The notes under the pieces were generated by a model. It was not told the origin of the DNA. It searched no databases and saw only the letters and a list, made by a program, of their open reading frames with translations. Shown here piece after piece: positions 26,001-34,263 of a stretch of DNA of 38,903 nt (positions are counted from its first letter, which is position 1; every line of letters starts with the position of its first letter). Origin of the DNA: Porphyromonadaceae bacterium COT-184 OH4590 (GTDB lineage: Bacteria > Bacteroidota > Bacteroidia > Bacteroidales > Paludibacteraceae); the NCBI GenBank assembly GCA_000768855.1, contig JRAN01000007.1, forward strand, positions 1 to 38,903, written 5' to 3'. The position numbers were made by a program, and so were the translations under genes.

Positions 26001-29000
26001 CTTGTACCATATACATATACTCCGCTGTATCCACCGCTTAGAGTGCTATTTTCTAATGTAAAATAGTCGCTGTTTTGGTAAGCTTTGTTTCCTCCTTCAA
26101 CACGTACCAAAGCGATATTACCGCTAGAATATTCGGACGAGCGAGGTGCCTCAATATAACAATTTTTGACAGTAAAATGGTTACTTATATTACGCACCAA
26201 TACACAAGCATTGTGCTGTTTGGTATTATTGGTTTTGACTGTAATTCCTTCGAGAGTAAGATAGTCGGCACCGTCAACGGTAACAATACCCGCTTTTTCG
26301 TTGGCACTATTTACCTCTATAACAACTTTAGTGTTGTCATTATTTTTTGACTTGAAAACAATGGAATTTATCTCCGAAGCACCATTGATATGAGGTATTA
26401 CCACGAGTTCTTTGTAGATACCGTCTTCAACTTCAAACACCACCTTTCCATCGATACCACCTTTCATAGCCTCTATAGCTTTGGCAAATGTCGGATAGTG
26501 GGCGTGGTTGCTCGCTCCAATAGTGTATGTGCCACTAAAGCCTGCTTTGATGTTACGCGAAACAAGCTCGCTTGTTGCCGGTGTTACAATAGTGTTGTTG
26601 GCAACGACAGAATCGAGCTTTGCCGTTACGGTATTGCCTGCCTTCGCATTAGAGGCAATGTCGTAAGCGAGCCAGAATTTATACACACCACTTTTGGCTA
26701 TCGTTGTTGCACCTTGTAACTTGATAGTGCTTCCAGATACAGACGAAGCATACTTATTATTGGCGGAAAATGAGCTTAATGTGTCGGTAAAGTATATCGC
26801 AACATTTGCAATATCGGATATAGCTGTTGTGCCCGCTGTCGATATTATAAATTTGCTAATATCGAGAGTCGATTTTTCGCCCTCTACCGTAACTTCGATT
26901 TTAAGCATCTGTTCGTTTTGTGCTCCTTTGAGCAGTTTGCCTGCTGTAGCGTGAGTAGCCTTTATACCACTTATCGACAAAGGTTGCGGTACAATCGAAC
27001 TTACCTCTATCTCCCAACCCGTATTTTTCAATGTTGTGCTTGTAGGCGAAAACTTTACTGTAAGAGAACCGTCTTCTGCTGTCGATATAAGAGGTTCGGG
27101 CAATTTGCCTGTAAGGTTACCTTTTAGTTCAGCAAGTTTGTCGTTGGTTGTATTGCCGTTGTATATCGTAAAAGCGTGTCCATAAGCAGTTGCAAACGAT
27201 TTGAATACAAACTTGATGATTTCGCCCTGATTGGCTGGTTTGAATGTAACACTGCCTCGAGCAGTGGCAGTATATGGATCTGTCGCACCACCATTGTCAT
27301 AGAATATAAGTGGTGTACCGACAGTAACAACGTCATCGCCTTTGAACAGGTAGATATTTTTGGTAATACGCTCGCCATCGGGGTCGCCTGTTGTCGGAGT
27401 CTTTACTTCGCCTCCTGCCTTAATATTAACAAGGGCAGCGTCGACAGTTTGACCTTCGGCAACCTCATCTTTCATCGAATATGCGATATAAAAATAGTTG
27501 TTACCCTCTGCAAGAGTTATTGCATTTGTAGGCATAAGCGTAACATTGCCGTTTGCAGGATTATCCACTGATGCTACCAATGCAGTTGTAGCAAAACTCT
27601 TTTGACTGCCGGTGGAAAATAGTGATACTTTCTTCACTTTGTCGTGCGAACCTTTGAGGTCTATCACCATTTCGTTGAGCGGCAATGGCGACAAGTTGCC
27701 TTGTGTTATTATTTCGATACCGATAATTTCCTCGTTCTCCATACCCGACGATAGTATGTCGCTGTTGGTTTGGAAAGCGTTTAGGCTGCTTACACTCATC
27801 TGTACAGGCTGATAGCTACTTACTGCCGCTTTCCAGCCATTACCTGTTTGCTGACTATTATTAGTATTGGCATTGAATAATACTGTCAAAGCACCATCGG
27901 CAGAAGTAGAGCGAATTATGTGTTCGGGTCCCTTATTCTTATTGTTAGCATCGGCAATCCATATAGGTGTACCTGTAGCAGAAGTACCATTGTATATAAC
28001 AAATTTGGCTTTTAATCCATAATAAGTATTGGATATAAAGAGGTCGAATTCGGAGAAATCTATCTGAACCACCTTACCCGTAGCATCAGGCAAAAATGTA
28101 ACGATTTGGTCGCCTTGTTCGGCTTTGTATCTGGTACTGTACTGGTTTTGTGTAGTGTGAGTAAAACTCCATTCTCCATATATTTTTTTTGTAAATTTAC
28201 CGATAGTAGAGATATACTCGTTTTTGATAATACGGTTGCCCTCCGGGTGCGGTTTAGCTACATTGCGTTGTAAATCGGCAACAGTAACGGCTGTACATCC
28301 TGCATCGATTGCCTCGCCATTGACGGCATTTTCTTTGAGGTCATATGTAAGCCAAAAATAGTTGTCGCCCTCAATAAGTGCTTGCGAAGTTAGTATCTCA
28401 AACACATCGGCATTAACATCTACCTCACCCACCTTCTTAGAGGCAGCAAAGTTGTTGCTTTTGCCAGTATAATATAATGTTGCTTTTTTTATATTTGCAA
28501 ATGTATTATTTGAAGAAAAAACAAACTTGTTAGTCGTCAAAGGATTGAGGTCGTCTGTAGTTTTTACATTTACAGACAAAATCGTTTGTCCCTTATCGGC
28601 AGCACACACTGTACCGGAGGTGTATTGAGAAAGCTCTATGGTGTTAAATGCCATTTGTACGGGAGTAAACTGCGTTACTACCGCCTCAAAACCCGATTTG
28701 GTAATACCTGCTGTACTTTTTAGGGTAACTGTGAGAGCTCCATCGGCAGAAGTCGATTTTATCAATACAGGTGTAGCATCTTTTAATAATGTGGCTAATA
28801 GATTTGCTTCATTAGCAGTGGTACCGTTATAAATTTTAAGTATATCGTTACGACCTATTGTCGATGTATTGAAGAGGTCTAACTTATTAAACGATATTTG
28901 CACCTTCTTACCTGCATCGGCAGGTACAAATGTAATACTCCCCTCGAAGTCGCTCGAAATATTACCATTAATTCCACCATCATCATAGAAGTTTAGTGGT

Positions 29001-29539
29001 GTATTAGCTACAGTAAAAGGCGATGTCGACACTCCTATGCGCACCTCATCGGAGGCTAAAGGTGTACCTTCAATGCTGCTAACAGTGGCTTTCCAGCCCG
29101 CAGCTATGGCATTAGCATTCGTAAAGCATACAGTAAGTTTACCATTAGGGCTTTCGGAGACTATCGTTTCATTAGTTCGATTCCCCGTAAAAGCAACTTT
29201 ATGTCCCGAAGGTATAGTATATATATCTTCCTGATCATATTCGTCCCAATAGCTGTTGAGAGCCCTATCTCCATCGAATATTTTGATTATACCTGCACCC
29301 AAAGCTATATTCTCAAACACAATTTGGATTTTATGCCCCGGTTGTGGTGTAAAGGTCACAGCAGTAGTGTTATTCTTAGGAATATCACCTGTTGCACCAC
29401 CCGCATCATAGAATGTTACGGGGGTACTTACCGTTACCTTGTCGTGCTTTCCGTTGACGGGAGGCATCTGTACTACTGTCTGTGCCCACGATAACAGAGG
29501 CAACAAACAGAGAATTAAAATGTAACTAAATCTTTTCAT
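23042..29539 (-). CDS. Giant multidomain T9SS surface protein
   Basis: 2165 aa with a signal peptide (MKRFSYILILCLLPLLSWAQ). Approximate domain order by eye: CUB-like domains near 30-150, 165-290, 445-575 and 730-860 (each with FYDxGG and FxIYNG/FDG motifs); domains like the BNR-associated N-terminal domain near 295-440, 580-725 and 865-1000 (ANIKKATLYYTG, EGDNYFWLTYDLK, EGNNYFYIAYSMK); a right-handed beta-helix near 1000-1450 (repeated short strands such as NHFTVKNCYIEAP, KGARIAGNTF, YDGLVENNRI); a fibronectin-III-like part near 1460-1560; a PKD/SprB-like repeat near 1690-1770 (ANEGESVTFTSDIYGG); a DUF4465 domain near 1775-1990; and a type A T9SS sorting domain from about 2095 (YPNPATEVFSI, ending SFKLIVR). 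No catalytic site is evident; binding or adhesion is the best guess. It is the only gene downstream of the cobalamin riboswitch at 29742-29963, with no promoter box between them. Confidence 0.88.
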   Translation of the reverse strand: MKRFSYILILCLLPLLSWAQTVVQMPPVNGKHDKVTVSTPVTFYDAGGATGDIPKNNTTAVTFTPQPGHKIQIVFENIALGAGIIKIFDGDRALNSYWDEYDQEDIYTIPSGHKVAFTGNRTNETIVSESPNGKLTVCFTNANAIAAGWKATVSSIEGTPLASDEVRIGVSTSPFTVANTPLNFYDDGGINGNISSDFEGSITFVPADAGKKVQISFNKLDLFNTSTIGRNDILKIYNGTTANEANLLATLLKDATPVLIKSTSADGALTVTLKSTAGITKSGFEAVVTQFTPVQMAFNTIELSQYTSGTVCAADKGQTILSVNVKTTDDLNPLTTNKFVFSSNNTFANIKKATLYYTGKSNNFAASKKVGEVDVNADVFEILTSQALIEGDNYFWLTYDLKENAVNGEAIDAGCTAVTVADLQRNVAKPHPEGNRIIKNEYISTIGKFTKKIYGEWSFTHTTQNQYSTRYKAEQGDQIVTFLPDATGKVVQIDFSEFDLFISNTYYGLKAKFVIYNGTSATGTPIWIADANNKNKGPEHIIRSTSADGALTVLFNANTNNSQQTGNGWKAAVSSYQPVQMSVSSLNAFQTNSDILSSGMENEEIIGIEIITQGNLSPLPLNEMVIDLKGSHDKVKKVSLFSTGSQKSFATTALVASVDNPANGNVTLMPTNAITLAEGNNYFYIAYSMKDEVAEGQTVDAALVNIKAGGEVKTPTTGDPDGERITKNIYLFKGDDVVTVGTPLIFYDNGGATDPYTATARGSVTFKPANQGEIIKFVFKSFATAYGHAFTIYNGNTTNDKLAELKGNLTGKLPEPLISTAEDGSLTVKFSPTSTTLKNTGWEIEVSSIVPQPLSISGIKATHATAGKLLKGAQNEQMLKIEVTVEGEKSTLDISKFIISTAGTTAISDIANVAIYFTDTLSSFSANNKYASSVSGSTIKLQGATTIAKSGVYKFWLAYDIASNAKAGNTVTAKLDSVVANNTIVTPATSELVSRNIKAGFSGTYTIGASNHAHYPTFAKAIEAMKGGIDGKVVFEVEDGIYKELVVIPHINGASEINSIVFKSKNNDNTKVVIEVNSANEKAGIVTVDGADYLTLEGITVKTNNTKQHNACVLVRNISNHFTVKNCYIEAPRSSEYSSGNIALVRVEGGNKAYQNSDYFTLENSTLSGGYSGVYVYGTSSIYLPKQKGARIAGNTFTNQGNMAIYLTKEYDGLVENNRITASGNTSSTYKGIDAVMIGNTIIRGNRIYAGSTTSGAVNGLYLRRRDANETLAGRNRVYNNEVIIDNAKGAALYGIFFADGIANIDIVYNSVNVVKSTAVQNSAPIFIDGTAVKPNESVAVKNNLLQNNAKGYVYRVNTAAAFVGVNFANNALYTDGTKFAYGGTDIVTFEDWKTKSGETNSVVEKAQFFDAISLDLTAEGNLRNATPLNYVTDDINATVRDVSKPTIGAYEFASATSMPQFVVDYPTIVDITNNSAVVKVKVTEKGTLFYMVKPAEEQSPTATEVVDNANIKIAKNLETQINLTSLVKQTKYKVYFVLQSFGGQQSGVVEGAVFTTAITPTEVSTFETVAVTSGNFTDGTADFSGFVVETITDGQGANNKKAAKMSGNKATVTINNSDKGLILKGFYFKSDVSVTMIAYKGTENIGTALLQATAGKWVFINLKSFNEITGISLEGTGNIMIDNFSGEPQPITFVLENKTANEGESVTFTSDIYGGVLPYKYAWTNSRRDTLSKEATLMLNAEKTGYIYLTVTDGWGNKFTSRELLTVLGTGKVATFDDLYLAPESYWMGDTVAGYKNTFYSGSYSFSNILIPEYSSWGAFGYSNHTSTIFNMSNFIVDQFNSVVGKGVNNSDNYAVVYPSGYMGKTVLSITQKAQGDSVSGFYITNTAWVKHVSENGTGFDSTGQNDANKPFTTGDWLKLTAKGDNGKMVEFYLADYRDAANTANHYILDSWQWVDLRSLGVVKTIEFSMDGTRKNNFGTTIPTYFCMDDFGGVRNIVVADTVKLNPKGDINISLNTIFEATNNGAADIVYTITDSLNNMLATTNINANTLRVVAKQQEGKGSIIVQQMVKGKTLFVKIPFVFDNTVTSLPVVQQTEYITIYPNPATEVFSINTSGKVEIFTNSGHKVYSNSDYIANTNINVSAYTNGFYFVIINGKSFKLIVR

Positions 29540-29741
29540 TTTACTTTTTGATAAATTACTTATTATAATTAATTATTTAATAAACAAAAACATTTCGCCT
29601 CTCCTCAATGTTTATAAACGATTATATACAAGGCTTTTGAGTGCCATTTATTATCACCTATAAACAATTATTAATAACGAGGTAGACAATACATACATAC
29701 TATCGGTATTTTTTATAAAAGCAATTATAGCACAATCTTTT

Positions 29742-29963
29742 AGCTCTTAATCCCGAAAGCTTATATCTATTATAATTTTATGGCAGGTTTTCTGACTCGT
29801 TTTTTGTTGTACTATGACCTTCCCAAACCTATTGGTTCAGTGGTACTTGTAGCTTGCACAACAGTATTTTTTATAAAACTTACAGCAGCGGGTACTGTTT
29901 GGGATTTTCACCCAATTCCCTCTCTAACTTTTTTTAACCCTCAAAAGTTATCACCACGAAAAT
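29742..29963 (-). promoter_or_regulatory. Cobalamin (B12) riboswitch
   Basis: On the minus strand the class I cobalamin aptamer can be read in order: GGTGATAACTTTTGAGGG at the 5' side; AGGGAATTGGGTGAAAATCC; ACAGTACCCGCTGCTGT (P5 with loop TACCCGCTG); CCACTGAACCAATAGG; TTTGGGAAGGTCATAGTAC; and the closing CGAGTCAGAAAACCTGCC (29783-29800). The aptamer covers about 29783-29963. Just downstream, 29742-29761 forms a small hairpin whose loop contains CGGG, complementary to the CCCG of the P5 loop, as expected for the kissing-loop regulatory hairpin. It switches the downstream transcript off when adenosyl- or methylcobalamin is bound. The next gene downstream is the 2165-aa T9SS protein at 29539; the remaining 200 bases contain only very short ORFs and no other gene. 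Confidence 0.94.
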
Positions 29964-29969
29964 CGACTG

Positions 29970-29977
29970 CAAAGGTA
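29970..29977 (-). promoter_or_regulatory. Promoter -7 box of the riboswitch transcript
   Basis: Minus strand reads TACCTTTG followed by C. It puts the transcript start near 29963, at the 5' edge of the aptamer. Confidence 0.7.
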
Positions 29978-30019
29978 ATAAATAATTTTGAATTGGTTCA
30001 TATCAATTATTACAACACA

Positions 30020-30056
30020 AAAAAAGCCCGACAACACACATTATCAAGGCTTTTTT
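30020..30056. terminator. Bidirectional terminator before the riboswitch
   Basis: Stem AAAAAAGCC / GGCTTTTTT (30020-30028 with 30048-30056), 19-base loop. It separates the mgsA/outer-membrane-protein transcript from the riboswitch transcript. Confidence 0.65.
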
Positions 30057-30075
30057 ATCAAAATATAGATTGATA

Positions 30076-30711
30076 TTATATATCTAACCTAACAAACACT
30101 CCATAATTATATATATTGTTCATAGAGGGTCGATAGAAGTCTAAATTACCACCGAAACCCATAGTGTATTTTTGATATGTCAATCCGAGGCGGAAGTAAC
30201 ACATAGCACGCTCACGTTCTTGTCTGCTAAAATCGTATCCATATAAGCCTTGCAGACGAGTAAACAATCTAAAACTACCTATAATCAACGGTTTAAACTC
30301 AATTACTCCGACTGTTTCTATATTAGCCCATGGCATCAGATTGCAATAAGGAGTAAGCACCAAAAGCCATGTAGGAGATGCATACGACAAATGAAATCCA
30401 AAAGTAGGTATAAACCCTTTTCTAAAATGGTATTGTATACCCGCAGATACTCCTATATGACGCTGTATCTGAAACAACAACGAATTGACAGAAACCAACT
30501 CAACAATACTTTTTTGGTAAATGTACGGTACTGCTGCAGACGAAATATTATTATAGCGAAACCTACCTGCAATACTTTTATTGATATTCAAAGACATATT
30601 GACACGTTCCGCTCCAAATAGTGTTTCGAAAACTATTGGAGGCTCTCTGTCTTGCGAAAAAATAGAGATGTTAATAGCAACAAAAACAATCAACAAAATT
30701 AACTTCTTCAT
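30076..30711 (-). CDS. Outer-membrane beta-barrel-like protein, unknown function
   Basis: About 211 aa with a signal peptide (MKKLILLIVFVAINISIFSQ). After it come alternating hydrophobic/aromatic strands (RHIGVSAGIQYHFRKGF, TFGFHLSYASPTWLLVLTPY, GSFRLFTRLQGLYGYDF, FRLGLTYQKYTMGFGGN) and a C-terminus ending YNYGVFVRLDI, the pattern of a small outer-membrane barrel. I do not recognise the family. An ATG 24 bases upstream (30735) overlaps the mgsA stop in a TAATG, which would allow translational coupling and add 8 residues; I prefer the internal ATG because it gives a standard signal peptide, but the longer form is possible. Follows mgsA on the same strand. Confidence 0.7.
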   Translation of the reverse strand: MKKLILLIVFVAINISIFSQDREPPIVFETLFGAERVNMSLNINKSIAGRFRYNNISSAAVPYIYQKSIVELVSVNSLLFQIQRHIGVSAGIQYHFRKGFIPTFGFHLSYASPTWLLVLTPYCNLMPWANIETVGVIEFKPLIIGSFRLFTRLQGLYGYDFSRQERERAMCYFRLGLTYQKYTMGFGGNLDFYRPSMNNIYNYGVFVRLDI

Positions 30712-30734
30712 ACAATTATTTAACTTTATATTCA

Positions 30735-31184
30735 TTAGTCTCTTTTGAAAGGAACATATTTAGGAGGTATCGGGGTATAGTCTGTATCGTCCCATAGAGT
30801 GCTTGTAATCATAAGGTCGGCACTATAACGATTGCATGCAATGGGGATATTGTGTATTCTGCATTGACGTAGCAACATCTGTATATCAGCCTCGTGAGGA
30901 TTGGCGCTAAGGTCGTCTATAAGAAACACACAAAAATCAATCTGTTTGTTAACTACCAAAGCCGCTATTTCGGCATCTCCACCCATAGGACCCGAATTTT
31001 TACGAGTAATATCGGCTCCAACTATGCCTTCTCGTTCAAAAGCATCTTGAATAAGTCCGCCTGTAGTACCGGTACAAACCAACTTATGTTGTGACAGCAT
31101 AGCAGCATTAAAAACTGCCCACTCTACCATATCTACTTTGCGTGCATCGTGGGCTACCAAAGCGATTGTAAGTCTTTTTTTCAT
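30735..31184 (-). CDS. mgsA: Methylglyoxal synthase
   Basis: Converts dihydroxyacetone phosphate to methylglyoxal and phosphate, a bypass that relieves sugar-phosphate stress or phosphate shortage. 149 aa, full length. Active-site residues known from the E. coli enzyme are present: H12 and K16 (LVAHDARKVD), the phosphate-binding TGTTGG (38-43), SGPMGGD with the catalytic Asp (D70), and H97/D100 in DDLSANPHEAD. Co-transcribed with the small outer-membrane-type gene downstream. A degenerate box TAACTTTA (31214-31221 on the minus strand) may be its promoter. Confidence 0.97.
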   Translation of the reverse strand: MKKRLTIALVAHDARKVDMVEWAVFNAAMLSQHKLVCTGTTGGLIQDAFEREGIVGADITRKNSGPMGGDAEIAALVVNKQIDFCVFLIDDLSANPHEADIQMLLRQCRIHNIPIACNRYSADLMITSTLWDDTDYTPIPPKYVPFKRD

Positions 31185-31297
31185 TATTGAATTAATATAT
31201 TTTTTTCGGAGTGTAAAGTTACAACTTTTTATTGAAATTTTTATAGGAATCGCTCCGCTTTATATTCACTGTATAATATCGTAAAAAAACCAGATTA

Positions 31298-32113
31298 TTA
31301 CATACCGTACATATGAATACTTGAGTTTTGTGCCGAAGGCAGATAATTTACTCCATACCAGCAAATCTGAAGGAAGAGAAAGCTTATTATCAGTAACAAA
31401 AAACTGACCTCAAATCGCTTTGGACAATATACTCTGTGATGTATATAAAGTAGGTAACTTAGCATTGTGATAGCCGCCCACGTCTCTTTGGGGTCCCAAC
31501 CCCAATAGGTGCCCCAAGCTATCTTTGCCCATACTGCACCCAAAAGCAGTCCTATCATCAAAAACGACATACCGGTATAAACCAGATTATCTGCGATATG
31601 AATCATTTTATCAATCTCTATACTACTGTTTTTCCGTCTATTATAAATAATATATATACCCATTATCAGGGCTGCCGCAAGCATAGAATAAGCGAAGATA
31701 TAAGATATTACATGCGGTACAAAAAAAGGACTCTCCAGAGCAGGCATCATCGTTTTGCTGTGGATTTCGGGCTTCGCTATGTTGATTATCATAAACACGG
31801 TCGAGAGCAAACCTGAAAACGACAATATCCACTTGTATCGCCAACGGACAAAAACAATAAGTCCGGCTATAATAACAAAAAACGAGTACCAAAGCCGTGT
31901 CTCGCCCATTGTGCGTAACGGCGGGCGCTGCAGTGAATGCCACATACCGCCTATAAAAAAAGCAAACACCACCACCGCCAAGGCTCCGGCTACGATGGCT
32001 AAACTCCTTTTCGACATCAATGCCGATACAACAGAAACGACCAACAATAAAAAAGTTGGTGTGGCAAAATACACAAAATCAGTCCAATCGAGTAGAGGCA
32101 AAAGGTCTATCAT
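31298..32113 (-). CDS. ccsA: Cytochrome c biogenesis protein CcsA (haem handling)
   Basis: 271-aa polytopic membrane protein (about 8 segments) of the CcmC/CcsA family. The tryptophan-rich haem-binding WWD signature is seen as AWGTYWGWDPKETWAAITML (about residues 197-216), and conserved His residues occur in VPHVISYIFAYS and YIHHRVY. Together with ResB it exports haem and attaches it to CXXCH motifs of periplasmic cytochromes (System II). It starts 3 bases after resB. NrfA, encoded nearby, is an obvious client. Confidence 0.93.
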   Translation of the reverse strand: MIDLLPLLDWTDFVYFATPTFLLLVVSVVSALMSKRSLAIVAGALAVVVFAFFIGGMWHSLQRPPLRTMGETRLWYSFFVIIAGLIVFVRWRYKWILSFSGLLSTVFMIINIAKPEIHSKTMMPALESPFFVPHVISYIFAYSMLAAALIMGIYIIYNRRKNSSIEIDKMIHIADNLVYTGMSFLMIGLLLGAVWAKIAWGTYWGWDPKETWAAITMLSYLLYIHHRVYCPKRFEVSFLLLIISFLFLQICWYGVNYLPSAQNSSIHMYGM

Positions 32114-32116
32114 AAT

Positions 32117-33400
32117 CTATTCGTTTTTGAGTTCTTTTTCGTTATCGGGCTTGGGTAGCGGACTCATAAACAGCATAGCCGCTCCTACAAAAAGCATAGC
32201 AAAACCGATATAAACTCCCCAAAGCCAATTGTCTTTTACCAACTCAAACTCTGACATTGTGCTCCAACGACCCTGTTCGCGGTTATAGTTGAGTTGATAG
32301 ATATACCAACTTTTGTACCGCAACGGCTGATTTACTTTGATAGTGGCACTATCGGTATCGCCGTTTTGGGCATATAGCACCACTCGGCTGCTATACTGCT
32401 TTGGTTCGGGGTCTGCCATTACGAGCGATACGCTATCGGTAAGTTTTAGGCTGCGGTATGGGAAAATATGGCTACCTGTCGCTACCCAACCGCTTAGTAC
32501 GCTATCTTCATTGAGCCGTACATCGACCTTAGCCGACTGCACTGCACCTAACGAACGAAACTCTCTAAAAACCAGCGAGTCGGGCGTTGCTACCGCTGCC
32601 GAATAGGGCAAATACTCCTTTACTTTTATCTGCCAACCGTCAATCATACCTTCGGTTGGGACTGCCTCCAACGAAAGCGATTCTGCTCTTTGCAATGGCA
32701 AAGGCTTACCGGAATTATTGTCTATTATCATCAGTTTAGGCGGATACTCATCTATGTCGAATGACAACAAGTCGATGGCTATTGGTAAATCTACCACCTG
32801 TCCTGTTATATTATCGATACCACGCCATTCGGGATAGTCGCTCTCGGTGTCGGTATGCATCCGATACCTTTGCAGGTCGGCAGAGGCAAGCATTCCAAAG
32901 AAGAGTGTAATAAACAGCCCTATATGGTTCATTACAAATGCTATATCACGAAGATTGGCTTTGATACGTATCACTCTGTTTATTATCACAAAACCCAATA
33001 CAAACAACAAGTATAGATACAATATCAAAAAGTACCAAGTCGAAAGTATATGGCTCAATCCTATCCTGTGTATTGGGTGAGTAAGCTCTATGCCCATAGA
33101 TACGGGTATTTGCTTGGTAAAACCCATTAATACAAGTACCAAAAGTAAAGCTGCCATAGACGACAAAGTAGCCTTTCCTCCGGCAAAAAAAGCTAACGGT
33201 GTTTTCTTATTGTATTTATAAAGAATTGTAAAACACAGTATTATTATTGCCACCAAAACACTCCCGCCAACGATATTGACAGGCGACACGAAAGCATTGT
33301 GAGGTATAGCCCCTACACTCAACTGTAGAACTACACCTACCATACCAAGCCCCGCAACAATGGCTACAGACTCAAACCAACCCCACTTTTTACCCCACAC
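32117..33400 (-). CDS. resB: Cytochrome c biogenesis protein ResB/Ccs1-like
   Basis: 427 aa: about five membrane segments in residues 8-175, a periplasmic domain (about 178-395, including YPEWRGIDNITGQVVDLPI and PLRYKSWYIYQLNYNREQG) and one C-terminal membrane segment. The split layout and the QPLRYKSWYIYQ motif fit the ResB-like half of System II cytochrome c maturation, working with CcsA downstream. It starts with GTG; an in-frame stop two codons upstream leaves no longer start. No clear TAnnTTTG box is seen in front. The separation from nrfA by three unrelated ORFs is unusual (see findings). Confidence 0.87.
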   Translation of the reverse strand: MWGKKWGWFESVAIVAGLGMVGVVLQLSVGAIPHNAFVSPVNIVGGSVLVAIIILCFTILYKYNKKTPLAFFAGGKATLSSMAALLLVLVLMGFTKQIPVSMGIELTHPIHRIGLSHILSTWYFLILYLYLLFVLGFVIINRVIRIKANLRDIAFVMNHIGLFITLFFGMLASADLQRYRMHTDTESDYPEWRGIDNITGQVVDLPIAIDLLSFDIDEYPPKLMIIDNNSGKPLPLQRAESLSLEAVPTEGMIDGWQIKVKEYLPYSAAVATPDSLVFREFRSLGAVQSAKVDVRLNEDSVLSGWVATGSHIFPYRSLKLTDSVSLVMADPEPKQYSSRVVLYAQNGDTDSATIKVNQPLRYKSWYIYQLNYNREQGRWSTMSEFELVKDNWLWGVYIGFAMLFVGAAMLFMSPLPKPDNEKELKNE

Positions 33401-33530
33401 AGCTTAATCTGTTATTTTAATATATGAAAATACAGAATTGGTAAATAGCATAGATGATTCGAGGACAAACACCTGATTTTCAAAATCATCTCTACCAGAT
33501 CTCCATATTTATTTGATAATCCTCAAAAAA

Positions 33531-33565
33531 AGGTATGTATCTCCATTATATTGAGACACATACCT
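33531..33565 (-). terminator. Terminator after the lipoprotein gene
   Basis: Thirteen-bp stem with one G-T type mismatch (33531-33543 with 33553-33565, AGGTATGTATCTC / GAGACACATACCT), 9-base loop, followed on the minus strand by seven T. Located 20 bases past the stop at 33585; it separates this group from resB-ccsA. Confidence 0.78.
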
Positions 33566-33584
33566 CTCTATACTCTCTATTTTA

Positions 33585-34223
33585 CTATTCGATATACTTT
33601 CCTTCGGCTTTTAGAGCATCAATAAATTGATTGAACCCTTCTGCTATTGCTTGTGAATTAGTGTTACGTTCTGCTTCCCAGCCTGATGAGCCTCTATTGG
33701 TGCTGTTTATCGTCTTTCCGTTCGGATAACCGTCTTCGATAAACCACTTCAACTCTGCATTTGCCGGACTACGGTGGCTCTCTGACACTCTTTGTGCAGT
33801 AGTGTCATTGTCGTTGTTGTCACCGCCGTCATTACTACTACCACCGTTATCGACATTTTCAGTACCATATCGCAATATGGGTGCATTGTAAACATCGCTT
33901 TGGTGTTCGCCTACACGATTTTTTAGCTCGAATAGCAACCCTCCGTTTAGATAAAACTCCAATACTCCATTGTTGTAGTTATTCAAAACTTCGTAAACTT
34001 CCCCTTGCGGAGTGTTTGCAAACACAATCTCGCCTGTTGTACCGTTGTATGACACTATTTCATCACCGGTGAATATCACAGTCGATACCTGTGCGGAATT
34101 TGACGGGCTTTTGGCTTTGACATCAAATTTCATTTTAACCTCCAATTGCTCACCATTCTTGTCGCAAGCAACGCACAATGTAGCACATACGGCTAACATT
34201 AACAAAAAATTATACGTTTTCAT
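33585..34223 (-). CDS. Putative lipoprotein of unknown function
   Basis: 212 aa. N-terminus MKTYNFLLMLAVCATLCVAC with a lipobox-like CVAC (lipidated C20), then DKNGEQ. Residues about 30-125 are a beta-rich module with an FTGDEIVSYNGTTGEIVF segment; residues about 125-145 are a low-complexity Gly/Asn/Asp linker (GGSSNDGGDNNDNDTT); the C-terminal part (about 145-212) is polar. I do not recognise a family; it looks like many Bacteroidetes surface lipoproteins. It lies 40 bases after the T9SS cargo locus and is probably read from the same promoter (36848-36878). Confidence 0.72.
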   Translation of the reverse strand: MKTYNFLLMLAVCATLCVACDKNGEQLEVKMKFDVKAKSPSNSAQVSTVIFTGDEIVSYNGTTGEIVFANTPQGEVYEVLNNYNNGVLEFYLNGGLLFELKNRVGEHQSDVYNAPILRYGTENVDNGGSSNDGGDNNDNDTTAQRVSESHRSPANAELKWFIEDGYPNGKTINSTNRGSSGWEAERNTNSQAIAEGFNQFIDALKAEGKYIE

Positions 34224-34263
34224 ATTATAAAAAAAATTAAAAGTTAGAAAAAATAGTGCAATT

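Noticed and set aside
29780-30073. 97-codon plus-strand open frame
   Set aside because: It lies wholly on the complement of the cobalamin riboswitch and its promoter; the aptamer motifs explain the sequence.
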